This document shows positions 35,588 through 44,635 of a stretch of DNA of 64,000 nt, one piece after another. Origin of the DNA: Paenibacillus sp. Root444D2. GTDB taxonomy: Bacteria; Bacillota; Bacilli; Paenibacillales; NBRC-103111. The position numbers and the translations under genes are program-made. The stretch spans positions 146,152 through 210,151 of the forward strand of contig NZ_LMEO01000053.1 of NCBI RefSeq assembly GCF_001426375.1, read 5' to 3'. Every line of letters starts with the position of its first letter. The stretch's first letter is position 1. Under the pieces are notes generated by a model that saw only the letters and a list, made by a program, of their open reading frames with translations, was not told where the DNA came from and made no database searches.

Positions 35588-36430
35588 ATGAAATTAGAAA
35601 TCATTCAGATGTTGCAGGATTTGAATTTTACCGAATATGAAGCCAAAGCGTACCTGGCGCTACTTGATAAATCTCCATTATCGGGGTATGCAATTTCTTT
35701 GAACTCGGGTGTACCGCGTTCTAAAATTTATGAAGTGCTAAGCGGAATGGTGGAGCGCGGCGAAGTCATGGTCAGTCTCGAGGATCCTTCGTTGTACACG
35801 CCATTGCCGCCGCAAGAGCTGATCCGGCTGAAAAAAAGCAAAATCGACTCCTCATTTAAAGCTGCTGAAACAGCGCTTGCCAACTACTCTTATGTATCCT
35901 TAAATCGGGAAAACATTTGGAACATCACCGGGTTTGAAGCCATTTTGAGCCGGGCGGCGGAAGCGATTAATCGGGCGACTGGGCGTGTTCTGCTAGAAAT
36001 CTGGACAGAAGAAGCCAAGCTATTGGAACCGGAACTGCGGAGGGCTGCGGAACGAGGCGTTGAGATTCTGATTGTCGTCTATGGAGAACTACAGTTCGAT
36101 TTTGCGCAAGTGTACCCACATGATTCGAGTGAAGAGATTACATGGGAATACGGCGGCCGTTGGATCGTGGCTAGCATAGACGACCGCGAAGTGGTGGCCG
36201 GTATCGTTTCTCTTGGAACGGACAGCCGCGCCGCTTGGACCATGCACCCTGGTCTCGTCATGCCGATCACCGAGGTCATCATTCATGACCTATACATCTA
36301 TGAGATTATGCAAGCGCACCGTGAAATGCTAGAACAGACATTCGGACCCAATCTAATCGATCTGCGAAAAAGGTATAACTTCGGGCCGGCTGGCTACAAC
36401 ATGGCGATGAGGCTAGGCTTTGGAAATTAA
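35588..36430 (+). CDS. TrmB family transcriptional regulator
   Basis: 280 residues. N-terminal winged helix (TEYEAKAYLALLDKSPLSGYAI; GVPRSKIYEVLSGMVERGEV), then a PLD-like sensor domain (LLEIWTEEAKLLEPELRRAAERGVEILIVVYGE, read in parts). TrmB regulators sense sugars or metabolites. AGGAGG precedes the ATG. It is divergent from the EamA transporter and 316 bases from a decayed GH51 fragment, so a former sugar role is possible. Confidence 0.87.
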   Translation: MKLEIIQMLQDLNFTEYEAKAYLALLDKSPLSGYAISLNSGVPRSKIYEVLSGMVERGEVMVSLEDPSLYTPLPPQELIRLKKSKIDSSFKAAETALANYSYVSLNRENIWNITGFEAILSRAAEAINRATGRVLLEIWTEEAKLLEPELRRAAERGVEILIVVYGELQFDFAQVYPHDSSEEITWEYGGRWIVASIDDREVVAGIVSLGTDSRAAWTMHPGLVMPITEVIIHDLYIYEIMQAHREMLEQTFGPNLIDLRKRYNFGPAGYNMAMRLGFGN

Positions 36431-36447
36431 CTTCAAAGTCTGAGTTA

Positions 36448-36477
36448 AAAAAGGAAAGCCCCTCGCGGGGCTTTTTG
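36448..36477 (+). terminator. Terminator of the TrmB-type gene
   Basis: AAAGCCCC-TCGC-GGGGCTTTTT stem-loop, shortly after the stop codon. Confidence 0.88.
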
Positions 36478-36745
36478 CCATATAGTTAAAAAACAGCGTC
36501 AGCTAAGGACTGTGATAATACAGTCCTAGGCTACCGCTTCCTAGTAAATTCAGATTCGCAGGCCAATAAAGTTTTATTTTTTATAAACTATCATTTTCTT
36601 TACCATCTGCTCCCTTGCAGTGCCGGACAGCGGGCTGCGGCCAGCTTAGCTTTTACAGCCATCAGACAGCCGCACCAACGGCGGGTTGTGCCGAATTGAT
36701 AAGCCTCGCAGCTTTGGAAGACCAACATTTTGAATTCGGACGTCT

Positions 36746-36838
36746 TCACATTTCCGGTTCCCCAAAAGTATTATGCGATTGAATCGCATCGGAGGTTAGT
36801 ATCCGCCCCGCAACATCGCCGACCTTCCCACCGCGGAT
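36746..36838 (-). pseudogene. Decayed C-terminal fragment of GH51 alpha-L-arabinofuranosidase
   Basis: Read on the minus strand, a short open stretch gives RGGKVGDVAGRILTSD and GRILTSDAIQSHNTFGEPE before a stop at 36746. The phrase GRILTS-x-x-IQSHNTF-x-x-PE is the C-terminal signature of GH51 arabinofuranosidases. A stop codon also interrupts the frame just upstream at about 36839. Other fragments in shifted frames continue toward 36610. The rest of the gene is absent. No other gene is seen from 36478 to 36909; the stretch also holds an AGGACTGT/ACAGTCCT hairpin at 36505. Confidence 0.7.
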
Positions 36839-36909
36839 TCATGTCGAGGTTGCGGTAGAAAAACCAAGCCCTATTTATTTCACTTGTTCTATAACAGTTG
36901 TCGCATTTC

Positions 36910-37419
36910 TTAATCTGTCTTTCCTAGCAATGGAATGGCTGCGTAACTATGAGAGGAGAGTTCGTTTTGGATTTTCTTAAAATGAATTTGTAACGAGCCA
37001 AAAAATACTTTTCCCTGGTTGTAGTGAAGCTCACATTTGTACCCGTAAGAACGGGATGCAGATTGCAGTGCTTTATAACCTGGTAACGCAGTGACCAAAG
37101 TAGTAATCCTTTTAATAATATGGTTAGGCACTTTCGTAAACATCGTCGCGTATATCCCATCGGCAACCGATACAAAGCTAGGAAATGTACGCTTGTCGAA
37201 ATGCGAAAGTGTAACAAAATCGGCGACTATTGCGAGCATATCTTTGTTCAAACGATTTAAATTTATGGTGATATCCTTATAAAAGTAAATACCAAAACCA
37301 ATTTTGTTCGTTATCGGGTTCAAACATTTTTTCAATTTCAACAATGTAGCTGCCGTATAAGTCTCAAGTTGATCCATAAACGAGTGCCAGTGAATTAGCG
37401 ATCTCAAACCTTTTTTCAT
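36910..37419 (-). CDS. Protein of unknown function
   Basis: 169 residues with AGGAGA five bases before the ATG. No membrane helix or known motif. The protein is basic, with aromatic-rich strands (GFGIYFYKDITINLNRL; KCELHYNQGKVFFGSLQIHFKK). It stands alone between the GH51 remnant and CsaA. I do not recognise the family; the good ribosome site and length support a real gene. Confidence 0.55.
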   Translation of the reverse strand: MKKGLRSLIHWHSFMDQLETYTAATLLKLKKCLNPITNKIGFGIYFYKDITINLNRLNKDMLAIVADFVTLSHFDKRTFPSFVSVADGIYATMFTKVPNHIIKRITTLVTALPGYKALQSASRSYGYKCELHYNQGKVFFGSLQIHFKKIQNELSSHSYAAIPLLGKTD

Positions 37420-37585
37420 AAAGTTCTCCTTCAGTTCTATATGTTTACGTAATTTAGGTGTTTATTTTATTTGACTCTAGAACAAGACGGATTGTTCGCT
37501 AAAAGGCATTGGTAAATGTAGGGAGTGAACTTGAGGGCAGCTTCTTTACATAAAATGGGCAAACAATGTTTGCCAATAACTCATC

Positions 37586-37915
37586 TCAAGCTATTGGTGT
37601 ACCGTTTTTAACAGGTTCATCCGGTTTTATGAGAACCACATCACCTTCTGCTGGAACACCGCCGATGACCAACACCTCAGATTTAAACCCTGCGATGCGT
37701 CTAACAGGAAAATTCATTACGGCGACTACTTGACGTCCAATAAGTTGTTCGGATTCGTATCTTTGTGTAATCTGAGCAGAGGAGCGTTTAATACCCATCT
37801 CACCAAAATCGATTTCTAATTTTATTGCAGGTTTTCGAGCTTCCGGAAAAGGCTCTGCTTTAATTACAGTACCGACACGGATATCTAATTTCATAAAATC
37901 CTCAATTGTAACCAC
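37586..37915 (-). CDS. csaA: CsaA, tRNA-binding-domain chaperone-like protein
   Basis: 109 residues from the GTG at 37915, which has GGAGG eight bases upstream; the upstream ATG overlaps that site. B. subtilis CsaA is 110 residues. The EMAP-II/OB-fold pattern (DIRVGTVIKAEPFPEARKPAIKLEIDFGE, read in parts; RSSAQITQRY; VVAVMNFPVRRIAGFKSEVLV) is complete. CsaA dimers bind tRNA and have been linked to protein export. A hairpin GGCAAAC/GTTTGCC at 37557 may terminate it. Confidence 0.92.
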   Translation of the reverse strand: MVTIEDFMKLDIRVGTVIKAEPFPEARKPAIKLEIDFGEMGIKRSSAQITQRYESEQLIGRQVVAVMNFPVRRIAGFKSEVLVIGGVPAEGDVVLIKPDEPVKNGTPIA

Positions 37916-38174
37916 GATTGCTGCCTCCATTTTTTACGTAAATTAAATCTTTTTATATGTGTTCAGTAGGACCCGAAGTTGTTGCATAACAAATCCTGCA
38001 TGCTTACTGTCTCTGTTCAATCTGCTTGCCATCATTCAATAATACTATATTATTCCAAGTCGGAAAGCACAATTGCTGCAACATTGTGAGAATCCTTGTT
38101 CGTTGGCAAACTTGTCAGTAAATTAATGTTTCCACAACCAGCATTGCATTAAAGAAATGGAACAGTGTGAAGCA

Positions 38175-38227
38175 AAAAAGCACAATGGATTAGGAGCTAT
38201 ATGCTCCTGGTCCATTGTGCTTTTTTT
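38175..38227 (-). terminator. Terminator of the gene at 38239
   Basis: AAAAAAGCACAATGGA and TCCATTGTGCTTTTTTT form a strong stem; reading leftward T runs follow. The stretch 37916-38174 holds only promoter-like A/T-rich sequence. Confidence 0.82.
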
Positions 38228-38238
38228 GTTTTCAACAG

Positions 38239-38547
38239 TTATCCTTCCAGCACATCCGCTCCCAATTCGCTCGCAACCTCAATCATCTTAGGGATCACGG
38301 CTTCATTGGTGCCAGATACGTAAATATCTCCCTGATAATGCCGGAATGGGATTTTGGTATCGCCATAGCTCCACATGAAGAAATCCCCCTCAATAGACAT
38401 GCTGGTAGAGCCTGTTACCGTAAACACGGATGTATAGGAAAAGTCAGGTTTGGACGTAAAATACAGCTTGCACTCTTCCAAAGATATGGTTTTCGCAGAA
38501 TTGTCCTTTTCCTGAAATTCTCTTGTGATTCGATAGCGTTGACTCAT
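38239..38547 (-). CDS. Small protein of unknown function
   Basis: 102 residues from the ATG at 38547 (GGAGG seven bases upstream). No membrane segment. Mixed alpha/beta pattern ending in KMIEVASELGADVLEG. I do not recognise the family. It lies 92 bases downstream of the HesB-like gene on the same strand but a terminator separates them. Confidence 0.65.
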   Translation of the reverse strand: MSQRYRITREFQEKDNSAKTISLEECKLYFTSKPDFSYTSVFTVTGSTSMSIEGDFFMWSYGDTKIPFRHYQGDIYVSGTNEAVIPKMIEVASELGADVLEG

Positions 38548-38571
38548 TGAAATTCCTCCATGATCGTTCAA

Positions 38572-38606
38572 TATAAAAATAACCCATGTGTAGAAACATG
38601 GGCGGT
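38572..38606 (-). terminator. Terminator of the HesB-like gene
   Basis: CCCATGT and ACATGGG stem; reading leftward a TTATTTTTAT stretch follows. Confidence 0.65.
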
Positions 38607-38639
38607 CTCAACTATCTGAGAATTTTACTAACCATTCCC

Positions 38640-38939
38640 TTATTTTTCAAGAAATCCTGTTGAAGGGTTCGTTATGAAAAACCCTTCTTCCGGCACATGA
38701 AAATATTGAACCCAAACCCCATCTAAGAGGTTTTCCCGTTTATCTAGTAAAATTTTAATGTCTTTGTCTGTTTCTACGATTTCATCATGCTCAGTAGGTG
38801 TATCAAGCTTCACATCATAATGCGCGTGCTCTCCATGATTCAGCGTAATAAATACACGAATCATCTTCCCCTCAGCTTCTTCACTACTCAACATATCTTT
38901 TAAAACCTTAGCTGCATTTCGATTAATTTTACATTTCAT
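38640..38939 (-). CDS. HesB/IscA-like protein lacking the cluster cysteines
   Basis: 99 residues, the size and fold pattern of HesB-like proteins (KMIRVFITLNHGEHAHYDVKLDT; ILLDKRENLLDGVWVQYFHVPEEGFFITNP, read in parts). The three C-terminal cysteines of IscA are missing; the only Cys is at residue 3. Such proteins are a common Bacillales subgroup and probably do not carry iron-sulphur clusters. GGGGA precedes the ATG. Confidence 0.8.
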   Translation of the reverse strand: MKCKINRNAAKVLKDMLSSEEAEGKMIRVFITLNHGEHAHYDVKLDTPTEHDEIVETDKDIKILLDKRENLLDGVWVQYFHVPEEGFFITNPSTGFLEK

Positions 38940-39485
38940 GTTTAACGTCCCCTATTCATTTTTATACTGTAATACTATTAGTTACAGAATGGTTTGTCAA
39001 GATATTCGAACTATAGCTTCCTTTTTGTCGTTCATCAAATGAAACTCCTTTTACTTCGATAAGCCGTGACCTTTGTTAATCTTATTCCCCTGACGTCGAG
39101 CCGTTATTCTTTGAGTTGTTTCTTCCCATGGAACAGAATATGAATAGGCACCCTTCGAGACTCTAAAATAATGCCAGCGGAAAGACAATCCGCTATTTTG
39201 GATTAAATGCGCTAAAAATTTGAATTTGCGGAACGTGAGAGCGTTATTCGGTGAAATTTGTGCTATTCGAGGCAAAAAACAAAGGAATAGCGTCTCTACG
39301 ATCCGCGTTAGCTTGAATTAGAGCTAATTTCACGTAAATAGCGAATATACGTTCCTCTAAGTGAAACCTACCTATGGAAAATGGATGCCTATCCATGAAG
39401 AAAAGGCTAGCCCCTCTCGAATATTTATCTATTCTTGGGACAGCCCCTTAGCATGAATTATTAACCGCCGTGGTCGTGTGAACAA
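38940..39485. other. Intergenic stretch with repeated GCTATT/AATAGC motifs
   Basis: No convincing gene. Between 39185 and 39345, GCTATT occurs at about 39192 and 39251 and AATAGC at about 39283 and 39335, in a region of short A/T-rich modules. A 74-codon open frame at 39051-39275 covers these modules and is not treated as a gene. Confidence 0.5.
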
Positions 39486-41285
39486 CTACACCTCAGCAGC
39501 ATGAGCGAACTGCGTGCTGTACAGCCGCGCATACAGCCCATCCAGTGCAAGCAGCTCGCTGTGCGTGCCCCGCTCCACGACGCTGCCCGCTTCGATCACC
39601 AGAATGTGATCGGCGGCCAGCACCGTGGAGAGCCGGTGCGCGATCACGAGCGTCGTGCGCCCTTGCATCAGCTCCTCGAGCGCCGCCTGCACATAGGACT
39701 CGGACTCCGAGTCCAAGTGCGACGTCGCCTCATCGAGGATGAGGATGCGCGGGCGCTTCAGGATCGCGCGAGCTATCGCGATCCGCTGGCGCTCGCCGCC
39801 GGAGAGCCGGTGGCCGCGCTCTCCCACCATCGTGTCGTACCCTTCGGGAAGCGACACGATAAAGTCGTGGATGTAGGCCTGCCGACACGCGGCCTCCATC
39901 TCCTCACGCGTAGCGTCCTCCCGCGCGAAGCGCAGGTTGTCGCCAATCGTCGCGTGGAACAGAAACGATTCCTGCGTTACGTACGCGATCTGCTCGCGCA
40001 GCGAAGCCAGCTGAACGTCGCGGACGTTCACGCCATCGACCTCGACGACACCCGACGTCGAGTCATACAGCCGCGCGATCATGCCGATCAGCGTCGATTT
40101 CCCCGCACCGCTTGGCCCGACAAGCGCGACCATCTCACCCGGTTGCGCCTCGAACGTGACATCGCGCAGCGCGTACTGCCCTGGCTTATAAGCGAAGGAA
40201 ACCTGCTTATAAGCTACCCGACCCGCGACCTGCGTAAGCGGCGCAGCCCCAACTGAGTCCATGACATCCGGCACCATGTCCTGGTACTCGAAGATACGCT
40301 GGAATACACCCAGCGCAGTAGCCACCTCGACATGTAGGTTCAGCAGCATACCTACAGGCATGTACAACCGGCCAAGATACGCCGCGAAGGCGACGATCGA
40401 GCCCAGCGTCATGCTGCCGGATATGACGGAGTAGCCGCCGTACATATAAATAATCGCTGTGCCTAACGGCCCCAGCGTGCTCGTTGCCATCCCGAACCAA
40501 CGACCGACCAGATTGAGCCGCAGCTCCAAATCCATCACCTTCTGGTTCATAGCCGTAAACTCGATTTCCTGATGCTTCTCCCTGCCGAAAATACGTGTCA
40601 ACAAAGCACCGGAAATCCCGAAGTTCTCAGTAAGCTGAGAAGTAATATCCGAACGCACTTTCTGCGTTTCCGTGCGCAGCGATTTCCTTAACCTCGATAC
40701 TTTTTTCACAGGCAGCACAAACAGCGGGAGAATAAGCACAGAAATAATGGCTAGTTTCCAGTCAAGGGCAAACAAAATACCAATCGTCGAAACAACAATG
40801 ACAATCTGGGTGATTGATGACACAACCAATGAGGTCACAACACTTTGAACAGCCTGAACGTCCCCTGTGATCCGCTGAACAATTTCCCCCGACCGAGCCT
40901 CCGTAAAGAAAGCCATCGATTGCCGCTGCAAATTATGAAACAAGGACTGTCCTAAATCACGAATAACCCCTTGGGTTACTTTGGTATTAAGATGATTTTG
41001 CCATACCCCAAGCATACCGCTTACGACAGGAAGAAATATCATTAACAGTGCCATCCCTGCCAGAAGTTTCATATTGCCCTGTGGAATCGCTGTATCAATA
41101 ATTTCTTTCATAACAAGAGGCGGGATTAAACCAATCAAGGCTGCAAACAGCGCCAATCCAATAATGGCCAATAATTGTCCCCAATACCCCTTAAACAACC
41201 GCAAAATCCTTTTTACCGAAACATCCTTTAACTTCGCTTTAGGCCGATTCCTATCGGAAAGCCGCCCCATACCACCTGGTCCCAC
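39486..41285 (-). CDS. ABC exporter, fused membrane and ATPase domains
   Basis: 599 residues, starting at a GTG with GGAGAG seven bases upstream. Six membrane helices occupy residues ~30-330; the ATPase has Walker A VGPSGAGKST, signature RLSGGERQRIAIARAIL, Walker B RILILDEATSHLD and H-loop VIAHRLST. This is the homodimeric BmrA/MsbA-type half-transporter design for drugs, lipids or peptides. The ATPase-coding part is strikingly GC-rich while the membrane part is not. It lies 33 bases downstream of yyaC on the same strand. Confidence 0.92.
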   Translation of the reverse strand: MGPGGMGRLSDRNRPKAKLKDVSVKRILRLFKGYWGQLLAIIGLALFAALIGLIPPLVMKEIIDTAIPQGNMKLLAGMALLMIFLPVVSGMLGVWQNHLNTKVTQGVIRDLGQSLFHNLQRQSMAFFTEARSGEIVQRITGDVQAVQSVVTSLVVSSITQIVIVVSTIGILFALDWKLAIISVLILPLFVLPVKKVSRLRKSLRTETQKVRSDITSQLTENFGISGALLTRIFGREKHQEIEFTAMNQKVMDLELRLNLVGRWFGMATSTLGPLGTAIIYMYGGYSVISGSMTLGSIVAFAAYLGRLYMPVGMLLNLHVEVATALGVFQRIFEYQDMVPDVMDSVGAAPLTQVAGRVAYKQVSFAYKPGQYALRDVTFEAQPGEMVALVGPSGAGKSTLIGMIARLYDSTSGVVEVDGVNVRDVQLASLREQIAYVTQESFLFHATIGDNLRFAREDATREEMEAACRQAYIHDFIVSLPEGYDTMVGERGHRLSGGERQRIAIARAILKRPRILILDEATSHLDSESESYVQAALEELMQGRTTLVIAHRLSTVLAADHILVIEAGSVVERGTHSELLALDGLYARLYSTQFAHAAEV

Positions 41286-41318
41286 TACTCATCTCTCCGT
41301 TCTACCCTAAGCTGCCTT

Positions 41319-41852
41319 CTAAATAGGAAAAGCATGCTCGATCGCCTTCGTCACTTCATCTGCCATCTTCAACACGCTGTACAGCGATGTTGTTTGTAGT
41401 ACACTATACTGTCTAGGCCCGTCTGCATTGACGATAGCCGCAATCGTATAATCCCCAACCTGAGGCAGCACCTTCCCTACTGACTTCCCTGGAGCCAAAG
41501 GCTGATTAGACACCTGATACATGCCCACAGACAGCTTTTGTCCCAAACATGCATCAATCGCTATCACCACACAACCAAGTGGAATTTCCTGCAAACGCAC
41601 TGCTAAGTTACTAGCATCACAAGGCGCTTCAAGTGTTCCTATCACATGCGGATACCCCAGTTCCACAAGCCTGCTCCCTACAAGCGGGCCCAATGAATCA
41701 CCTGTCGATCGATCTGTTCCTATACATACAAAAGCCAACGAATCCGGCTTCATCGCCGACTTTTTCCCAATCGCCTTGAGAAAGATGGCCAACTGTTCGC
41801 CATTCATCTTTTTCCAATACTGCTCCCGCGGTTCAATCCGTTCTTCCCCCAT
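41319..41852 (-). CDS. yyaC: YyaC family sporulation protein
   Basis: 177 residues from the ATG at 41852 (GGGAGG five bases upstream). The spore-protease-like core reads FVCIGTDRSTGDSLGPLVGS, then GTLEAPCDASNL and VIAIDACLG. YyaC is related to the germination protease Gpr and is found in spore formers; its exact substrate is not settled. It probably shares a transcript with the ABC exporter just downstream. Confidence 0.88.
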   Translation of the reverse strand: MGEERIEPREQYWKKMNGEQLAIFLKAIGKKSAMKPDSLAFVCIGTDRSTGDSLGPLVGSRLVELGYPHVIGTLEAPCDASNLAVRLQEIPLGCVVIAIDACLGQKLSVGMYQVSNQPLAPGKSVGKVLPQVGDYTIAAIVNADGPRQYSVLQTTSLYSVLKMADEVTKAIEHAFPI

Positions 41853-41940
41853 CAGATCCTCCCTTAACACGCATCCAGCAAAATTTCCCCTCACTCCTGA
41901 TGAATGATATAATGCGGTCAACTTCTATTCTTTCAAGATT

Positions 41941-41981
41941 ATGCTTACGATGCAAGTTTTGCTAGCAAAACTTTAAGGAGG
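41941..41981 (+). promoter_or_regulatory. Candidate conserved 5' leader: ATGCTTACGATGC, perfect palindrome and Shine-Dalgarno
   Basis: ATGCTTACGATGC at 41941, a perfect 20-bp palindrome AAGTTTTGCTAGCAAAACTT at 41954-41973, then TAAGGAGG, seven bases before the glycosyltransferase ATG. TATAAT-like GATATAAT is at about 41907. Same order as at 9298-9368. It also forms a 12-codon frame whose stop overlaps the ribosome site. Confidence 0.62.
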
Positions 41982-41987
41982 CACACC

Positions 41988-43157
41988 ATGTCCACCCTAG
42001 GAATTATCGCGATCCTGACCCTCCTCTACTGGCTTTATATCACATTCGATGTGCATAAAGGCATACATTTACTGCATACACTGCCCAAATCCACGAAACT
42101 CCCGGACAAGCCTCCACTCGTTTCGGTCATTATCGCCGCCAAAGAAGAAGAGAGTACCATCCTAGAAACCGTCCGTCACCTTCTCACGCAAAATTATCCG
42201 CGCCTCGAGATCATTGCCGTCAATGACCGTTCTCAGGACGCTACAGGCGTCCGACTTGAAGAGCTGCGGAAGTGGTCACAGCGCAAAACAGATATTCACA
42301 CACCACTGCAAATCATTCACATCACCTCACTGCCTGAAGGCTGGCTTGGCAAAAACCATGCTCTCTACCAAGGGTATCAGCAAGCAAGAGGCCAGTACTT
42401 ACTTTTTACAGATGCGGATATCATCTTTGCACCAGGAACGATTTCAGATAGCGTTACTTATATGAAGGAACATGACGTACAGCATCTCACGCTGACCCCT
42501 AACATGATTGCGCGAAGCACGCTGCTCAGAGGTTTCGTTCATTTCTTCCTCTTCTCTTTTTCCTTATTCGTTCGCCCGTGGCGTGCCAACCTTGATAGCG
42601 CCCGTGAACCGGGCATCGGAATAGGTGCCTTTAACATGGTCAGCCGCAGTGCTTATGAAGCCATTGGCACGCACAAAGCGATCGCCCTTAGACCTGATGA
42701 TGACCTTCAATTAGGCATCTCCCTCAAACGAGCTGGATTTAGGCAGAAGGTTCTGTCCGGCAAGCATATCCTTCAAGTCGAATGGTACCGCTCCCTCAAA
42801 GAAGCGATCATCGGTCTGGAGAAAAACCTTTTCTCCGGTTTTCGCTACAGCTACACTATTGCTTTACTCGCTTGTCTAGGACAGCTTATCTTTTTTATTT
42901 GTCCTTGGCTCGGTCTGATCTTCCTTTGGGACTGGAGAGGTGCCGCCTATGCTGTCGCTGTCATTTTACAAATATGGCTATACCGCAAGCTAATGTTCCG
43001 CCTCATGAGCAAACGCGGGGATGAAGCTTTCCTGCTCCCTATCAGCGCTTCCCTGCTCCTTTATACGATCGTGCGCTCCGTTTGGCTAACATGGAAACAA
43101 GGTGGCATCAATTGGAGAGGAACGTTCTACTCCCTGCGCGAATTAAAAAAGAAGTAA
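41988..43157 (+). CDS. Family 2 glycosyltransferase, membrane
   Basis: 389 residues. N-terminal membrane anchor, GT-A domain (residues ~40-260) with PLVSVIIAAKEEESTILETV, the DxD-type motif in LFTDADIIFAPGT, and the acceptor region RPDDDLQLGISLKRAGFR, then three C-terminal helices. It is of the crtQ/hopanoid-type GT2 group acting at the membrane, substrate open. The next gene (phosphodiester glycosidase) starts 23 bases downstream, so both are in one unit. Confidence 0.88.
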   Translation: MSTLGIIAILTLLYWLYITFDVHKGIHLLHTLPKSTKLPDKPPLVSVIIAAKEEESTILETVRHLLTQNYPRLEIIAVNDRSQDATGVRLEELRKWSQRKTDIHTPLQIIHITSLPEGWLGKNHALYQGYQQARGQYLLFTDADIIFAPGTISDSVTYMKEHDVQHLTLTPNMIARSTLLRGFVHFFLFSFSLFVRPWRANLDSAREPGIGIGAFNMVSRSAYEAIGTHKAIALRPDDDLQLGISLKRAGFRQKVLSGKHILQVEWYRSLKEAIIGLEKNLFSGFRYSYTIALLACLGQLIFFICPWLGLIFLWDWRGAAYAVAVILQIWLYRKLMFRLMSKRGDEAFLLPISASLLLYTIVRSVWLTWKQGGINWRGTFYSLRELKKK

Positions 43158-43180
43158 ATTCAGAAAGGAAGATAGCTGCC

Positions 43181-44635
43181 ATGCCTCATGCGCGTTTCCG
43201 CACTCTTACTTACACCGTGATGCTCAGCTGTCTGCTCTCAGCAGCCGTTATCTTCCCAGCATCTACTTCTGCACAAGGTACCGTTCAAACACAAAGCCGA
43301 ACGATTGCTCATAATGGCAAGTCGTTTACTGTACAATGGGTCACAGCGGATCTCACCGATCCCTACTTGCGCGTTAAGCCTGTGACTGCTGAAGCCGGCA
43401 TCGGTCATGATGAGTCCTTCTCCTCCATGTTAACAAGGAACCATGCGATTGCAGGGATCAATGGGACTTTTTTTGACGCCTATGAAAAGGATGACACCCA
43501 GCGCTATCCGAATGGTTTGCTGATTGGCTCCGGCGAAATCATGCATTCCGGCATTAATCCTGCCTTTCTCCTTCATGCCGACAAAACAGCCAGCTTTGGG
43601 CGAATCCAAACGGAGCACCAAATAAGCGTTACTCATCAGAGCAAAGCCTACACATTCACTGCTTGGGGTGTGAACAAATATTACGTTGATTCCGCCAATG
43701 ATCAAGTCGTCTGGTACACGCGCGCTTTTGGACCGACGATCGATTTTCCTAACTCAACCAAAGTTGTCCTCCGCGAGGGCAAAGTTACTGCCGTTACGCC
43801 GCAGAGTGTCGATATTCCCGAAGATGGGCAGGTATTTCTACTTGGAAATAGTGCCAACAATAAGACCTATGTGCTGCCTAATATCCATATTGGCGACACG
43901 GTGAAGCTGTCTTCATCTCTCCATAATCAAGATACCGTAGAAAGCTCAATACTTACAGCGGTTGATGCTGCTATTGGAGCCGGACCGCATCTGCTTACCA
44001 ATGGCGCTGTTGATTTGGACTTCGAACGGGATGGCTTTACTGATCCCAAAATCACAACGAGTGCGAACGTACGCAGTTTCATTGGGCTAGACGCTTCCCA
44101 TCAGTTCGTCATGGGGACGCTCTCCGCAGCTACGATGGCGGATATGGCGCAAGTTCTTCTAAAGCTAGGTTTAACGGATGCAATGAATATGGACGGAGGT
44201 GCAAGTTCATCTCTGTATGCGAACGGCTCCATGCTGCGAACTCCGGGTCGGTCGCTGAGCAATGCACTTGTCGTGGAACGTCTAGATCATCCGCAAATCC
44301 AATTAGAAGTAAATGGACAATTCGTACATGAGTTCCGTGGGTATTTATTGCAAGAAACAAGTATGGTACCCTTTCGGGGCATTCTAGAAAGAATCGGTGC
44401 CAAATTTGAATGGAATGGGACAACCCGTACATTAACTGTTCATCATGGTTCTACTAATCTTGAGCTTCGGCCGGATCATTCCGTGATGACTGTGAATGGG
44501 CAATCAGTCATACTCCCTGAAGCACCTACTATACTAGATGGTCATATTTATATGCCTTTACGAGCCATTATTGAATCCTTAGGCGGACAGGTCCAATGGG
44601 ATCCACGACTTTACCGAGTTTCACTTCGCTTTTAG
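43181..44635 (+). CDS. Secreted phosphodiester glycosidase with stalk (copper amine oxidase N-like) domain
   Basis: 484 residues from the ATG at 43181 (AAAGGAAG upstream). Signal peptide (TVMLSCLLSAAVIFPASTSA), then a NAGPA/phosphodiester glycosidase domain with AIAGINGTFFD, GAGPHLLTNG and the C-terminal MNMDGGASSSLYANG. The last ~110 residues are a Cu-amine-oxidase-N stalk domain (VPFRGILERIGAKFEWNGTTRTLTV; YMPLRAIIESLGGQVQWDP, read in parts), common in secreted Paenibacillus proteins. It removes sugar-phosphate caps from cell-wall glycopolymers. Convergent, with 4-base overlap, with the gene ending at 44632. Confidence 0.87.
   Translation: MPHARFRTLTYTVMLSCLLSAAVIFPASTSAQGTVQTQSRTIAHNGKSFTVQWVTADLTDPYLRVKPVTAEAGIGHDESFSSMLTRNHAIAGINGTFFDAYEKDDTQRYPNGLLIGSGEIMHSGINPAFLLHADKTASFGRIQTEHQISVTHQSKAYTFTAWGVNKYYVDSANDQVVWYTRAFGPTIDFPNSTKVVLREGKVTAVTPQSVDIPEDGQVFLLGNSANNKTYVLPNIHIGDTVKLSSSLHNQDTVESSILTAVDAAIGAGPHLLTNGAVDLDFERDGFTDPKITTSANVRSFIGLDASHQFVMGTLSAATMADMAQVLLKLGLTDAMNMDGGASSSLYANGSMLRTPGRSLSNALVVERLDHPQIQLEVNGQFVHEFRGYLLQETSMVPFRGILERIGAKFEWNGTTRTLTVHHGSTNLELRPDHSVMTVNGQSVILPEAPTILDGHIYMPLRAIIESLGGQVQWDPRLYRVSLRF

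Noticed and set aside
39051..39275. 74-codon frame
   Set aside because: Covers repeat-like A/T-rich intergenic modules and has no ribosome site.
39501..40256. 251-codon open frame on the + strand
   Set aside because: Antisense shadow of the GC-rich ABC ATPase domain.
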